Below are positions 15,706 through 24,577 of a DNA stretch of 64,000 bases, piece by piece; position 1 is the stretch's first letter, and each line of letters opens with the position of its first letter. The position numbers and the translations under genes are program-made. Origin of the DNA: Verrucomicrobiia bacterium. GTDB taxonomy: Bacteria; Verrucomicrobiota; Verrucomicrobiia; Verrucomicrobiales; Akkermansiaceae. The stretch lies in the NCBI GenBank assembly GCA_947462875.1, contig CANHQJ010000011.1:62001-126000 (forward strand). Reading direction: 5' to 3'. A model generated the notes under the pieces. The model did not search any database, had not been told where the DNA came from, and was given only the letters and a program-made list of their open reading frames with translations.

Positions 15706-18237
15706 CTATTTTGTTGAGATTTCATGAGGCAGGGGATTGACCATGGCCGTCACCGCCAGGTCGTCGCGCAGGAAGGCACGTGCCATCGTTCGCACGTCTT
15801 CGCTGGTGAGGGCACGGATGCGTTCGTGGACGATGCGCTGGTGCGTGGCGGGGAGGCCGAAGAGCAGATCGATCGCGGCATGGCGGGCGATGGCGCCGGG
15901 GCTTTGCTGCTGCATGACCAGGCTGGTCAGCACGGTGGCGCGCACGTTTTCAAAGACCGCGTCGGGAATGCCCTGTTCGGCGATGATGCGGATCTGGCTC
16001 TGTAATTCGCGATGGGCGAGATCGAGTTGCTCTGGTGCCGTGGAGAGGTAGAAGGTGATCATGCCCGCATGATGGCCGAGAAACTCATAGGCGCCCACCT
16101 GATAGGCGAGGCCCAGCTCCTCGCGGATGCGGGTGAAGATCGGTCCGGCCATGTCCGAGGCATATTCAAGCAGCATCATCGCGGCGAAGCGCTGCTCATG
16201 AGTCACGGCGAGTCCCGGATAGCCGATGGCGAGAACGGCTTGTTTTTTATCGCGCTGCAAGATTTCCGTGAGACCGCTGGCCAGTGTGGGAATGCTCGGC
16301 TCGAAGCCGCTGCCGGCAGGCATGGGAGCGAGATGTTTTTCTAACAAATCGATGACGGTCGCGGGATCGAAGTCACCGGCGATCGCTACTTTGCCATTTT
16401 CCGTGCAGAAGAATTTCCGGTGATAGGCGATCACATCCTCGCGCGGCACGGCCTGCACCGTCTCCACCGTGCCATGTGGCGGCAAGCCATAACTCTCCTT
16501 GCCGAAGAGCAGCTGGCGCAGCGAGAGCAGACATGAGGTGAGGGGATCTTCCAACGATTCGCGCAGCGAGCTGATTTGCGAGACCTTGTTGCGATGGAGC
16601 GACGCCTCCGGAAAGGTAGGGCGCAGCAGCACATCGGCCCAGATTTCCAGCAGGGAAGCCAGATCCTCTGATAGACAACTGGCGCTCACACTGATGGTGT
16701 TATTGCCCGCAGAAGCGTTCAAGGAGGCTCCCATGAGATCCAGCGCGGCAGCGATGTCCCAGGCACTGCGGGTTTCCGTGCCCTCCGTTAGGGTGGCGGC
16801 CAGTAGTGTCGTGAGGCCATTGTTTTGCGCATGTTCTGAAGATAGCCCGCCGCGAAATGCCGTCTGGATGCTGATCAGGGGCAGGCGCGCATCGGGAAAC
16901 AACGCGACTTCCAGGCCGTTGCTGAGTCGCAGGGTATGCGATTCTCTCGTCGCTTTTTTGGCTGCCGCCGCTGTATTGGAGGTAGGGGTATCGAGCGGAT
17001 TGAGTCGGGTGATGGTGAGATTGCGATCCGTGAGAGTGGCGAGACAGCGGCGGATGTCCTCCTCGGTGACCTGCTCCACCCGTTGCAAAAAGTCGCTGGT
17101 GAAATGCAGATTGCGCGCCTCATGCCAATTCGAGGCGAGATCCGAAGCCCTGCCGGAGGCGGTGGTGAGGCCGCGGAACTGCGATACCATGCACTGCCGC
17201 TTGGCACGTGCCAGCGCGGGTGCGAGATCGTGATTTGTATAGAGAGCGACTTGCTCCAGCACGGCCGCGATCACCGCCTCGCGCTTCTCCGGATCGCACT
17301 CCGCCGAGACGCCGAGCAAGCCCTCGCTGATGTGACTGCTCCAGGTATAGGCGCCGATTTCCTCCACCAGTTCCTGCTTTTCGCGCAGCTCCGTGTATAA
17401 ATGCGATGACTGTCCCGAGCCCAGCATCATCGAAAGCATTTCATAGACCGGCAGATCAGGGTGGCCCATGTGGGGAATTTTCCATGCCAGCATGACCTTC
17501 GAGTTCGGGATGGCAAAGGTGCGCTCGCCCTCGCGGCGACTGCACTGCGGAGCATCAGCGGGAATGTGCGGCTCATGCGGCATGCCCGGCATCAGATCAG
17601 CGGTCAGATCTTTGATGAACTCGATGGTTTGCTGCTCTTCAAAATCACCGGAAATGACAAGAAAACAGCGATTGCTCGTGTAGCGCTTGCGGTGATAGGT
17701 CACGAGGTCATCATGGGTGATGGCATCGAAGGCGCTGCGGTGGCCGATGACCGGCAAGCGCCGCGGGTCCTCGCGAAACGCCGTCTCCAACAACAACCGC
17801 ATGGCGGCCTGATGCGGGTCATCCAGTCCCATGTCGATCTCGCGGCGGATGACATCTTTTTCTAACAAAAATTCCGTTTCGGGCAGCAGCGGGCGAAAGA
17901 CCATGTCCGTCAGCACCTGCAAAAACACCTCCCGTCCCGAGGAAGGGCCATCGATGTAATACACCGTGCGATCGAAGCTGGTATAGGCATTCCAGTGGCC
18001 GCCGGCGGCCTGCACCACAGCGGCGAGACGATCACCGCTGTACTGTTTCGTGCCCTTGAAAACCATGTGCTCGAGAAAATGCGACAGTCCCGAACCGAGC
18101 AGGGTGTCTTCGTGTAGCGAGCCGGTGGCGACAAACAATTTCGTGCTGATGACCGGATGATCGTGATGAGGATCTAGAATCAGGGTTAGGCCATTTTCCA
18201 GAGTAATGGTGCGGGCAGAGGTGCGAGGAAAATTCAT
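15706..18237 (-). CDS. M16-family zinc metalloprotease with two M16 domains
   Basis: 843-residue pitrilysin/insulinase-type peptidase. The first M16 domain has the inverted zinc motif HFLEH at residues 53-57 and the distal helix LLEKDVIRREIDM near 126-138 that supplies the third ligand. The second half (about 435-843) repeats the fold but lacks HxxEH (RGGLSSEHAQNNG at the corresponding place), so it is the non-catalytic partner. The pair resembles processing-peptidase alpha/beta subunits fused in one chain. No signal peptide is evident. A separate single-domain M16 gene is at 50722. Confidence 0.92.
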   Translation of the reverse strand: MNFPRTSARTITLENGLTLILDPHHDHPVISTKLFVATGSLHEDTLLGSGLSHFLEHMVFKGTKQYSGDRLAAVVQAAGGHWNAYTSFDRTVYYIDGPSSGREVFLQVLTDMVFRPLLPETEFLLEKDVIRREIDMGLDDPHQAAMRLLLETAFREDPRRLPVIGHRSAFDAITHDDLVTYHRKRYTSNRCFLVISGDFEEQQTIEFIKDLTADLMPGMPHEPHIPADAPQCSRREGERTFAIPNSKVMLAWKIPHMGHPDLPVYEMLSMMLGSGQSSHLYTELREKQELVEEIGAYTWSSHISEGLLGVSAECDPEKREAVIAAVLEQVALYTNHDLAPALARAKRQCMVSQFRGLTTASGRASDLASNWHEARNLHFTSDFLQRVEQVTEEDIRRCLATLTDRNLTITRLNPLDTPTSNTAAAAKKATRESHTLRLSNGLEVALFPDARLPLISIQTAFRGGLSSEHAQNNGLTTLLAATLTEGTETRSAWDIAAALDLMGASLNASAGNNTISVSASCLSEDLASLLEIWADVLLRPTFPEASLHRNKVSQISSLRESLEDPLTSCLLSLRQLLFGKESYGLPPHGTVETVQAVPREDVIAYHRKFFCTENGKVAIAGDFDPATVIDLLEKHLAPMPAGSGFEPSIPTLASGLTEILQRDKKQAVLAIGYPGLAVTHEQRFAAMMLLEYASDMAGPIFTRIREELGLAYQVGAYEFLGHHAGMITFYLSTAPEQLDLAHRELQSQIRIIAEQGIPDAVFENVRATVLTSLVMQQQSPGAIARHAAIDLLFGLPATHQRIVHERIRALTSEDVRTMARAFLRDDLAVTAMVNPLPHEISTK

Positions 18238-18288
18238 AGGGTGAAATTATGCTTGGCGTAAGCGCTTGATGCGATAATCTGAGTTCAC

Positions 18289-18738
18289 ATGCAACGTTCG
18301 ATTTTCTTGGGACTGGTGGCCGCAGGCCTGATCATGGTGTCGGCAGTAGGTGGTTACTGGTGGGTGAAGCAGAATCGCCCCGATCAACAGTGGGTGCCGA
18401 TGCCGCTCAACCCCAGCTCCAGTGTGGAAGATCGCACGAGACTGCAAGAAGATGTTCTGGGCCATCTCAAAAAAGATGACTCACTGCGCAGCTTGGTCAA
18501 GGCTCTCTCGTTACAGCAGCGCTGGAACCTTTCGACCGAGCAGCAAGCCATGGATCAACTCAAGAGCATTCTGTTCGTGAGGGTGGGGGAATTTCGTCAC
18601 CCCATGACCCAAGAAACCCTGCCCACGGTCGACATCGGCGTGAACGGCAAGCGCAAGGAAAGAGCTCTTTTGGGAGAAATCGCCACCGAAATGGGGAAAG
18701 AAACCCGCAAGCATCTGGGAATCGAGGAGAAGCGCTGA
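18289..18738 (+). CDS. Hypothetical single-pass membrane protein
   Basis: 149 residues with one N-terminal hydrophobic segment (about 5-27, IFLGLVAAGLIMVSAVGGYW) and a charged soluble remainder, probably periplasmic. The segment NLSTEQQAMDQLKSILF and the Lys/Glu-rich end are predicted helical. No family recognised. It is divergent from the M16 gene and convergent with the repeat-protein gene, from which it is separated by a terminator. Confidence 0.6.
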   Translation: MQRSIFLGLVAAGLIMVSAVGGYWWVKQNRPDQQWVPMPLNPSSSVEDRTRLQEDVLGHLKKDDSLRSLVKALSLQQRWNLSTEQQAMDQLKSILFVRVGEFRHPMTQETLPTVDIGVNGKRKERALLGEIATEMGKETRKHLGIEEKR

Positions 18739-18749
18739 GTTGAGGGCAC

Positions 18750-18781
18750 AAAAAAAGCCGCCAGAATGAACTGGCAGCTTT
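18750..18781 (-). terminator. Rho-independent terminator after the CKKCKK repeat gene
   Basis: Read on the minus strand: AAAGCTGCCAG, a 6-nt loop, CTGGCGGCTTT and a run of T. The arms pair with one G-T wobble. It begins about 20 bp past the repeat-protein stop. The complementary strand also has an A/T flank, so it may act weakly on the opposing gene. Confidence 0.8.
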
Positions 18782-18802
18782 GGATCGAGAGTAGCGAGGA
18801 AA

Positions 18803-19291
18803 TTAGGCGAGTGTGCCTTCTTCTTTTTCAGCTTCGCCGTCTTTTTTGCACTTTTTGCAGTCACCGGCGAGGGTGCCTTCTTCTTTTTCAGCTTCGCCGT
18901 CTTTTTTGCACTTTTTGCAATCGCCAGCGAGGGTGCCTTCTTCTTTTTCAGCTTCGCCGTCTTTTTTGCACTTTTTGCAGTCACCAGCGAGGGTGCCTTC
19001 TTCTTTTTCAGCTTCGCCGTCTTTTTTGCACTTTTTGCAGTCACCAGCAAGGGTGCCTTCTTCTTTCTTCTCTTCACCGTCTTTTTTGCACTTTTTGCAA
19101 TCGGCTACGGTGCCTTCTTTTTTCGCTTCGTCTTTCTTCTCTTCGTCGTGCTTCTTATCGCACTTGCCGCAATGAGCTACGGTCTCTTCTTTGGCTTCTT
19201 CGCCTTCTTTTTTGCACTTCTTGCAGTCACCCGCAAATGCGAAGCCTGCGAATGCGAAAAGTCCGAGTGTGGTCCATACTAGTTTTTTCAT
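18803..19291 (-). CDS. Secreted lysine/glutamate-rich protein with tandem CKKCKK repeats
   Basis: 162 residues. A classical signal peptide (MKKLVWTTLGLFAFAGFAFA) precedes a highly charged mature part. It begins GDCKKCKKEGEE, has one AHCGKCDKKH variant, then about five copies of a 20-residue unit GDCKKCKKDGEAEKEEGTLA. Each unit has one C-x2-C pair, and none is followed by His, so these are not heme-c sites. No known domain. Periplasmic or secreted metal binding is the most natural inference. The start was moved from an upstream in-frame ATG to 19291, where the signal peptide begins. The CA-rich leader has no Shine-Dalgarno match. A terminator follows. Confidence 0.8.
   Translation of the reverse strand: MKKLVWTTLGLFAFAGFAFAGDCKKCKKEGEEAKEETVAHCGKCDKKHDEEKKDEAKKEGTVADCKKCKKDGEEKKEEGTLAGDCKKCKKDGEAEKEEGTLAGDCKKCKKDGEAEKEEGTLAGDCKKCKKDGEAEKEEGTLAGDCKKCKKDGEAEKEEGTLA
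18811..19110. repeat. 60-bp tandem repeat inside the CKKCKK gene
   Basis: About five units of exactly 60 bp in head-to-tail array, each coding 20 residues. The units nearest the 3' end of the gene are almost identical; those nearest its 5' end are more diverged. This gradient suggests recent unit duplication at one end. Copy number is expected to vary between strains. Confidence 0.95.
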
Positions 19292-19458
19292 ATCTGTTTG
19301 TGATGTAGTTGTTGTTGTGTTGCCCAAGGGGTGGTTGAAACTTACCCTCAAATACTAAATGGTGCAAACGGTAATTTTTGTTTGTGTTTTTTTCTTTTTT
19401 CTCGTCGTCGCTTGACCCGGTCCCCCGAAACGCTAGTTTTTACCCTGTGTGGAGTGAA

Positions 19459-20001
19459 ATGGGAACCTGGCTTGCGGAGTTTTGGTCGGCGCTGCCGTGG
19501 CACGAAAGCGGCGTGGCCGTCGCGTGGCTGGTGACCTGTTGCCTCATCATTGTCGGACTGGCGGGCTGCCTGATTCCGATCTTGCCAGGACAGGTCATTT
19601 TGCTGCTGGCGGCAGTGATTCATCGATTGATGCTCGGCGAGAGCTCGGGGATCCGCTGGTGGTCTTTTGTTGTATTGCTGCTATTGCTGATTGCTTCGCA
19701 GGCGTTCGAATTTTTCAGCGGGGCGGCGGGCACGAAGTGGTTCGGTGGCAGCAAATGGGGGGCCTGGGGCGCGTTGATCGGTGGGATTGTGGGTATGTTC
19801 TTTTTCCCGTTCGGGCTCATACTGGGGCCGCTGATCGGGGCGCTGCTGTTCGAAAAATGCTTCGCCAAAAAGGAAAATGCCCCGGCATTGGTGTCGGGTG
19901 TGGGCAGCGTTTTGGGCACGGTGGCGGGCATGATTGTCAAATTCGCGGTGGGCTTGGTGATGGCGGGGTGGATCCTCATCGATGCCCTGGAGTGGATTTA
20001 A
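19459..20001 (+). CDS. DUF456-family integral membrane protein
   Basis: 180 residues, strongly hydrophobic, with about five membrane segments and Gly-rich turns typical of DUF456 (GLAGCLIPILPGQVILLLAA; GLILGPLIGALLFEK; GSVLGTVAGMIVKFAVGLVM). Function is not established for the family. The ATG at 19459 follows a GGAG; an in-frame ATG at 19378 would add an unlikely Ser/Phe-rich leader. Its TAA overlaps the TAA of the convergent Memo-CapA gene (TTAA shared by both). Confidence 0.8.
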   Translation: MGTWLAEFWSALPWHESGVAVAWLVTCCLIIVGLAGCLIPILPGQVILLLAAVIHRLMLGESSGIRWWSFVVLLLLLIASQAFEFFSGAAGTKWFGGSKWGAWGALIGGIVGMFFFPFGLILGPLIGALLFEKCFAKKENAPALVSGVGSVLGTVAGMIVKFAVGLVMAGWILIDALEWI

Positions 20002-21623
20002 CGCGTGTGGAAGAGATTTCCGATGCGGTGGATGCGGGCGCTGTAGGTGCCTTGAGGGAAGAAGCGCAGTTCGAGCAAGGTGCCATCGGTGTTGCTTTGA
20101 TCGAAAAGGAGGTTTCCGGTGGAATACCAGCGCAGGGAGTTGGGTTTATGCTCCCATTTCTGTGAGGAAACGTGCGGGTGGCAGCCGCTGATGAGGCTGG
20201 CACCGGCTTGCTCCGCCCAGTCGGCGACCTGGATGCTGCGTGCATCGGCTTTGGATGATCCTTCGGTGCCGGCATGGAACCAGGCGAGGAGGGGGGGTGC
20301 TGAGGCGGGACTGCGCCAGTCGAGGATGTGTTTTTCCTGGATCAAACGCACGCTGTGCAGTGGTTGATTGGAGAGATCGGTGGCACAGGCGAAACGGAAG
20401 GGGCCGAGTTCTTGCGGCGGTCCGGCATCGAGCGGTATGATGCCGTGGGCGCGCAGGTGCGCGATGGTGAACTGCTTTTGTTTTTCGCCGAAGTCCGCGC
20501 TGTGGTTGTTGGCGAGGATGACGGCAGGGACGTTCCAGCTTTTGAGGGCGGGAATGACGATGCGCGCGTCCATGCCGAGCATGAGCGGGTGGGCGTGGGC
20601 GGGGGGATGACCGGAAAACAGCACGCCTTCCAGGTTGACGATGAGCGGCCGACCTGCGGTGGTTTGCTGGATTTTCGCGGCGATTTTCTCGCGGAATTCT
20701 TTCGACTTCATCTTCGCGGCGATCGACCTGCCGAAAAATACATCGCCGCCGAAAAACCAGGCTTCGCCGGGAAGGGTGGCGGAGGAGAGCGGTTCGGCGC
20801 ACCAGAGCTGGGTGATGTAGGAGGTGGTGCGTGGTTCGCGCGGCGAGGCGCCGCACTCACAGACGTTGCGGTTATCGATGACCACGGGTGATGTCACGCC
20901 GAAGCGCTTTTGCTGCAAGTGGGCCTGCACCCATTGGCAGCATTTGGAGTCGAGGTGTGCGGGCTGTTTCAGCGTGGCCATCAAGTCCTTGTCGCCCGTG
21001 GCGAGCACGTGGAGGGTTTGTTGATCGTGGCGCTTGGCTTCTTGCCATGTGAGGTAGTGGGAAAAGTCGGTCGATTGAATCAGCAAGGTTTTTTCATCGA
21101 TGATGGGCTCGATGGCCTCGGCCATGCGTTGCCACTCGGCGCGATCCGAGCGAGCGTTCAGGGCGATGGCGACGATGGGAGTTTGCGGGAAATAGCGTTT
21201 GACCAAGGGCAAGACCGTGAGAATGCCGTGCTCTTTTGAAAACAAAGCGGAGTCGCTGACATCGGGATGTATGAGGAGTCGCGCGACGGCGGTCGCGTCG
21301 GTAGCGACCTCGCCACTGGCCGTGAGAAAAGGTCGCGCCGTGGTGCTGCACAGCGTGGTGCCGCGAGAGTGGTGATCGGGGCTGATGAGGACGATGCGAG
21401 TGTATTCATGAGCGGCGGCGAGTCGGAACGCCGTGGCGATCATTTCCGCTGCAGGTGCGTGATGCGGCACGGTCAGCCCGGTGATGCGCTGGGGCAGGGG
21501 TGCGTGGGCGCGGTCGGCCTTTTCTGCGGCTTCGCGAAAGAGGCGATCGGATTCAAAATAGATCGGCCATGGGGCGGCCCGTGCCCAGAGTGCGCAGCAG
21601 AAGAATAGCGAGAGAACGCGCAT
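19998..21623 (-). CDS. Memo (AmmeMemoRadiSam protein B)-CapA fusion protein, exported
   Basis: 541 residues with a signal peptide (about 1-16). The N-terminal half (about 45-275) is a Memo-family domain: VPHHAPAAEM, ISPDHHSRGTTL and QSTDFSHYLTW supply the metal-site-type histidines of this dioxygenase-like fold. The C-terminal half (about 300-535) is a CapA/PgsA-type metallophosphatase-like domain: FFGGDVFFGRSI, LIVNLEGVLF, LANNHSADFG and GCHPHVSSQ. It starts directly after the DUF3160 stop codon, with a strong GGAGGAGG Shine-Dalgarno inside that gene, so translation is coupled. The joint function is unknown; an envelope role is inferred from both export signals. Confidence 0.85.
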   Translation of the reverse strand: MRVLSLFFCCALWARAAPWPIYFESDRLFREAAEKADRAHAPLPQRITGLTVPHHAPAAEMIATAFRLAAAHEYTRIVLISPDHHSRGTTLCSTTARPFLTASGEVATDATAVARLLIHPDVSDSALFSKEHGILTVLPLVKRYFPQTPIVAIALNARSDRAEWQRMAEAIEPIIDEKTLLIQSTDFSHYLTWQEAKRHDQQTLHVLATGDKDLMATLKQPAHLDSKCCQWVQAHLQQKRFGVTSPVVIDNRNVCECGASPREPRTTSYITQLWCAEPLSSATLPGEAWFFGGDVFFGRSIAAKMKSKEFREKIAAKIQQTTAGRPLIVNLEGVLFSGHPPAHAHPLMLGMDARIVIPALKSWNVPAVILANNHSADFGEKQKQFTIAHLRAHGIIPLDAGPPQELGPFRFACATDLSNQPLHSVRLIQEKHILDWRSPASAPPLLAWFHAGTEGSSKADARSIQVADWAEQAGASLISGCHPHVSSQKWEHKPNSLRWYSTGNLLFDQSNTDGTLLELRFFPQGTYSARIHRIGNLFHTR

Positions 21624-23948
21624 TTATTCCTCCTCCTTCAGCCGCACCGGAGTCGTCACGGGAGGATGCCAGGCGGGTTTGGTCAGTTGTTTTGGTTGGC
21701 TGGTGTAGAAGTCTTTTTGCCACTCTTCATCGTTCATGCGGCCTTGGTCGAGGCCGCGGGTGAATTCGGTGTGATTGAAGGCCACGCCTGCGGTGAGGCG
21801 CGTGCCGTGGGTTCCCCCGACGATGGCGAGCATGATGTAGGGCCTGCCGAGTGCTTCCATGAGAATTTTTCCGCCAGCGACATCGGTGGCGATATCGGTC
21901 ACCAAGGCATTTTTTCCCTCGCCGGGTTTGGGGATGTCTTGCTCCAAAATGGGGGAGGCCATGTAGTTGAAACTCAAGGTGCGCAGTTTTTCCCACTCTG
22001 CGGTGGTGACGGCGGCCTGGGTGGCGAGTTTTTCGGCGAGCTTGCGGAGGAATTTCATCTCACTGGCAAATTGATTGTAGCGCGAAAATTCCTCGGCGGC
22101 ATCGGGGATGAGTTTGTGCTTGGCAAAACCCGCTGCCGCGAAAGCGCTCATGCGCTCCATTTCACGCCAGAACGCGAGGTCCGGTTGCACGAATCCTTTG
22201 GGCGCGGGAGGGAGTTTGCCCTCGGTGTCGCCGCCTTCGCCACCCTCGGCGTAGAGTTGTTTGGCGTAGAGCACGGTGTCGTGTTTGAGCTGCGTGTAGG
22301 AGCCTAACATGCTGGTGAAATTTTTCGCCGCAAAGGCCTCGCTCTGCATGTAGAAGGGGTAGTTCGCATCGCGTGCGCCGACGAGTTGACCGATGACGTG
22401 CAGTTGTTTGCTGCCGAGGGAAGCGAACCACTCGGCATCGGTGATGGCGGAAATTTCCGCGCGAATCCTGGGCAGGCGGTTTTGGAATTCGGCGCTGTAA
22501 GCGGTGGCTTTGTCGCCATATTGTTTCAGGTGCTCCAGACTGCGTGCCGTGGCAAAGGCATCGCCGAAAGCAGCGGGAATGTAGGCGGCGGTGGGCAATG
22601 AAGGCATGGCATCCGGTGCGCCGAGCACCCACTGCTGCATGACGTGCGTGTCCCAGGTGAAGCGCTGGCCGAAGAGGCGGAACTCGGGATTTTCCGGCAC
22701 CGCGGCGGTTTGTTGGGTGGCGTTCACGCGTGAGTTGATGCGAGGTGGCGGGAGTTTGGCGAGGTTCTCGCGCAGGGTGGAGCGGAACTCAGCGGAGAAG
22801 ATTTTGTCTTTGCCGAGAGCGGCTTGTTTGGTCGAAAGCTGAATCCATGCGCACAACTGCTGGTAGGTAATGTCATCGCTTTCCCCGGCAAAAAATCCGG
22901 TGATTTCCATGACTTGCTGCCACTGGGAAACGGGGGTGGCTCCTTTGGCGTCGGGCGTGGCCATGGCCTGGGCGAGGATCAGCGCGTCGCGCAGGCCCTC
23001 ATCGGATTCGAGCGGGTAGCCATTGCGCCCGAGCTGCATCATCGCGCGGAAGTATCCACCGAGGACGTTGTTTTTGGTGTAGTGCGAGCGCGTTTTGTAT
23101 TGCGTGTAATCCTGCGGTTTCTCGGGATGCAAGGTCGCGAATAGGGGCGAGGGAAGCATGCCTTCGTGAGCGAGGATGAGTGTGAGTTCTTTTTCGATGG
23201 CATCGACCAAGTCATCAGGCAGGCTAACGCGCGCCAGTTGCAGGCGAGCACGCACGTCGTTTTCATAGCCGGTGGAGGCGGTGAGTGTTGATTTGTCGGG
23301 ATCGTAGCGATCGGCATCAGGGTTGTGACCTTTGCCGAGAAGGATCCATGCGAGAGAAATGCGGGCTTCTGCGTGAGCGACGGCGGCGGCATGATCGGGG
23401 CTGACGGTTTTCCGCATGTTTTGCAAATTCAGCCGCATTCCGCTGAGGAAGGTTTCGAGGAGTTGGTGCAGGCGGCGTTGTTCGCAAAACTCCAGCGAGC
23501 GTTGAAACGAGCGATGCCAGGCGTGCAGCACGAGATCGGGCGTGACGAGTTTGGTTTCATCGGGCGAGCGCTCTTCGATGGAATTCCATGCGAGCTGGGA
23601 AAACGCGTTGAGCATTTCATCGCTGGTGAAGGACCATTCTTTATCATATTCCTCCACGGGAGGCTCTTCGCCGAGCTTGGTGGCTTCCACGGGGATGAGC
23701 AGAAATCGATTTTTTTCCAACCAGGTGCGTTGTTCGGCGGTGAGGGCGATGCCGAGTTTTTCGAAGATCGCGGGAGCATTGGCGCAGTCCTTCAGCTCGG
23801 GCGCTTTGGCTTCCATTGGCTTGAGCGGTCCCTTGACGGCCGGAATGGCGGCGGGCACAACGGCGAAGGGTTGCAGCTTGGCTTCGGGCAATGGTTGCGC
23901 GGCAAGCGGAAATGTCAATGCCGCCAGCAAAATAGGGAGTATTCTCAT
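21624..23948 (-). CDS. DUF3160 family secreted protein
   Basis: 774 residues with a signal peptide (MRILPILLAALTFPLAAQ). The body is helical, with the family features GIALTAEQRTWLEKNRFLL near 55-75, FTSDEMLNAFSQLAWNSIEE and VTPDLVLHAWHRSFQRSLEF near 125-150, and the C-terminal AIVGGTHGTRLTAGVAFNHT. DUF3160 has no assigned biochemical activity. The start at 23948 was preferred over an in-frame upstream start because the signal peptide begins there. The gene abuts the Memo-CapA gene, and the two are probably one transcript. Confidence 0.8.
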   Translation of the reverse strand: MRILPILLAALTFPLAAQPLPEAKLQPFAVVPAAIPAVKGPLKPMEAKAPELKDCANAPAIFEKLGIALTAEQRTWLEKNRFLLIPVEATKLGEEPPVEEYDKEWSFTSDEMLNAFSQLAWNSIEERSPDETKLVTPDLVLHAWHRSFQRSLEFCEQRRLHQLLETFLSGMRLNLQNMRKTVSPDHAAAVAHAEARISLAWILLGKGHNPDADRYDPDKSTLTASTGYENDVRARLQLARVSLPDDLVDAIEKELTLILAHEGMLPSPLFATLHPEKPQDYTQYKTRSHYTKNNVLGGYFRAMMQLGRNGYPLESDEGLRDALILAQAMATPDAKGATPVSQWQQVMEITGFFAGESDDITYQQLCAWIQLSTKQAALGKDKIFSAEFRSTLRENLAKLPPPRINSRVNATQQTAAVPENPEFRLFGQRFTWDTHVMQQWVLGAPDAMPSLPTAAYIPAAFGDAFATARSLEHLKQYGDKATAYSAEFQNRLPRIRAEISAITDAEWFASLGSKQLHVIGQLVGARDANYPFYMQSEAFAAKNFTSMLGSYTQLKHDTVLYAKQLYAEGGEGGDTEGKLPPAPKGFVQPDLAFWREMERMSAFAAAGFAKHKLIPDAAEEFSRYNQFASEMKFLRKLAEKLATQAAVTTAEWEKLRTLSFNYMASPILEQDIPKPGEGKNALVTDIATDVAGGKILMEALGRPYIMLAIVGGTHGTRLTAGVAFNHTEFTRGLDQGRMNDEEWQKDFYTSQPKQLTKPAWHPPVTTPVRLKEEE

Positions 23949-24037
23949 AGTGCAAAAGGCTATCAGTCGCCGTGGTGGCGTCAAGAACTCTTGAGTTAAG
24001 ACTTGCCCTGATTCGCGGGCTTGGCTACCTACGGCGC

Positions 24038-24532
24038 ATGGAGAAAGCGATGGGATTCAAGGAATGGCAGGTGGTCTGTGACGCGCTGGCTGATGGACGC
24101 CAGACCGTGATTTTGCGCAAGGGCGGCATCCATGAGGGGCGCGCGGGGTTTTCGTTTGCGCATGAGAAATTTTTCCTTTTTTCCACACGCTTCCACGCCA
24201 CGACCGAGCAAGTGCGTGTGCCGGTGCCTGTCGAGGTCCTGCCAGAGTGGCAAAAGGGGGATTTGATCACGATCACGCATCGCTGCGAGGTCGAATGGGC
24301 GCGCACGCTGACGGACTGGGAGGAGGTGCAATCCTTTGCAGACCAGCACATTTACACCGAAAAAACCGTGCGTGATCGCTTTGACTGGGAGGGAAAGGGG
24401 ATGGCTTGTGGCAGCATCCACGTGGCAAAAGTGAAAGTGTTTGCTCTGGAAAAACCGTGGGTATTTCCCTATGAAGCCCGTTATGGCGGATGCCGTAGCT
24501 GGGTGGAACTGGACGCGCCGCCGATGGCTTAG
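24038..24532 (+). CDS. DUF1802 family protein
   Basis: 164-residue soluble protein matching DUF1802 in length and layout: FKEWQVVCDALADGRQTVIL, LRKGGIHEGRAGFSFAHEKF, FLFSTRFHATTEQV, and a C-terminal ALEKPWVFPYEARYGGCRSW. Members are of unknown function. An ATG at 24050 is an alternative start. Same orientation as the following GNAT gene, with a 45-bp gap. Confidence 0.75.
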   Translation: MEKAMGFKEWQVVCDALADGRQTVILRKGGIHEGRAGFSFAHEKFFLFSTRFHATTEQVRVPVPVEVLPEWQKGDLITITHRCEVEWARTLTDWEEVQSFADQHIYTEKTVRDRFDWEGKGMACGSIHVAKVKVFALEKPWVFPYEARYGGCRSWVELDAPPMA

Positions 24533-24577
24533 TTCATCTGAGGGAAGCGAATAATCGCGTGACTTTTGGAATGAATT

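Noticed and set aside
18811-19110. CRISPR-like array from regular 60-bp periodicity
   Set aside because: The units are contiguous, without unique spacers, and lie in frame inside a coding sequence.
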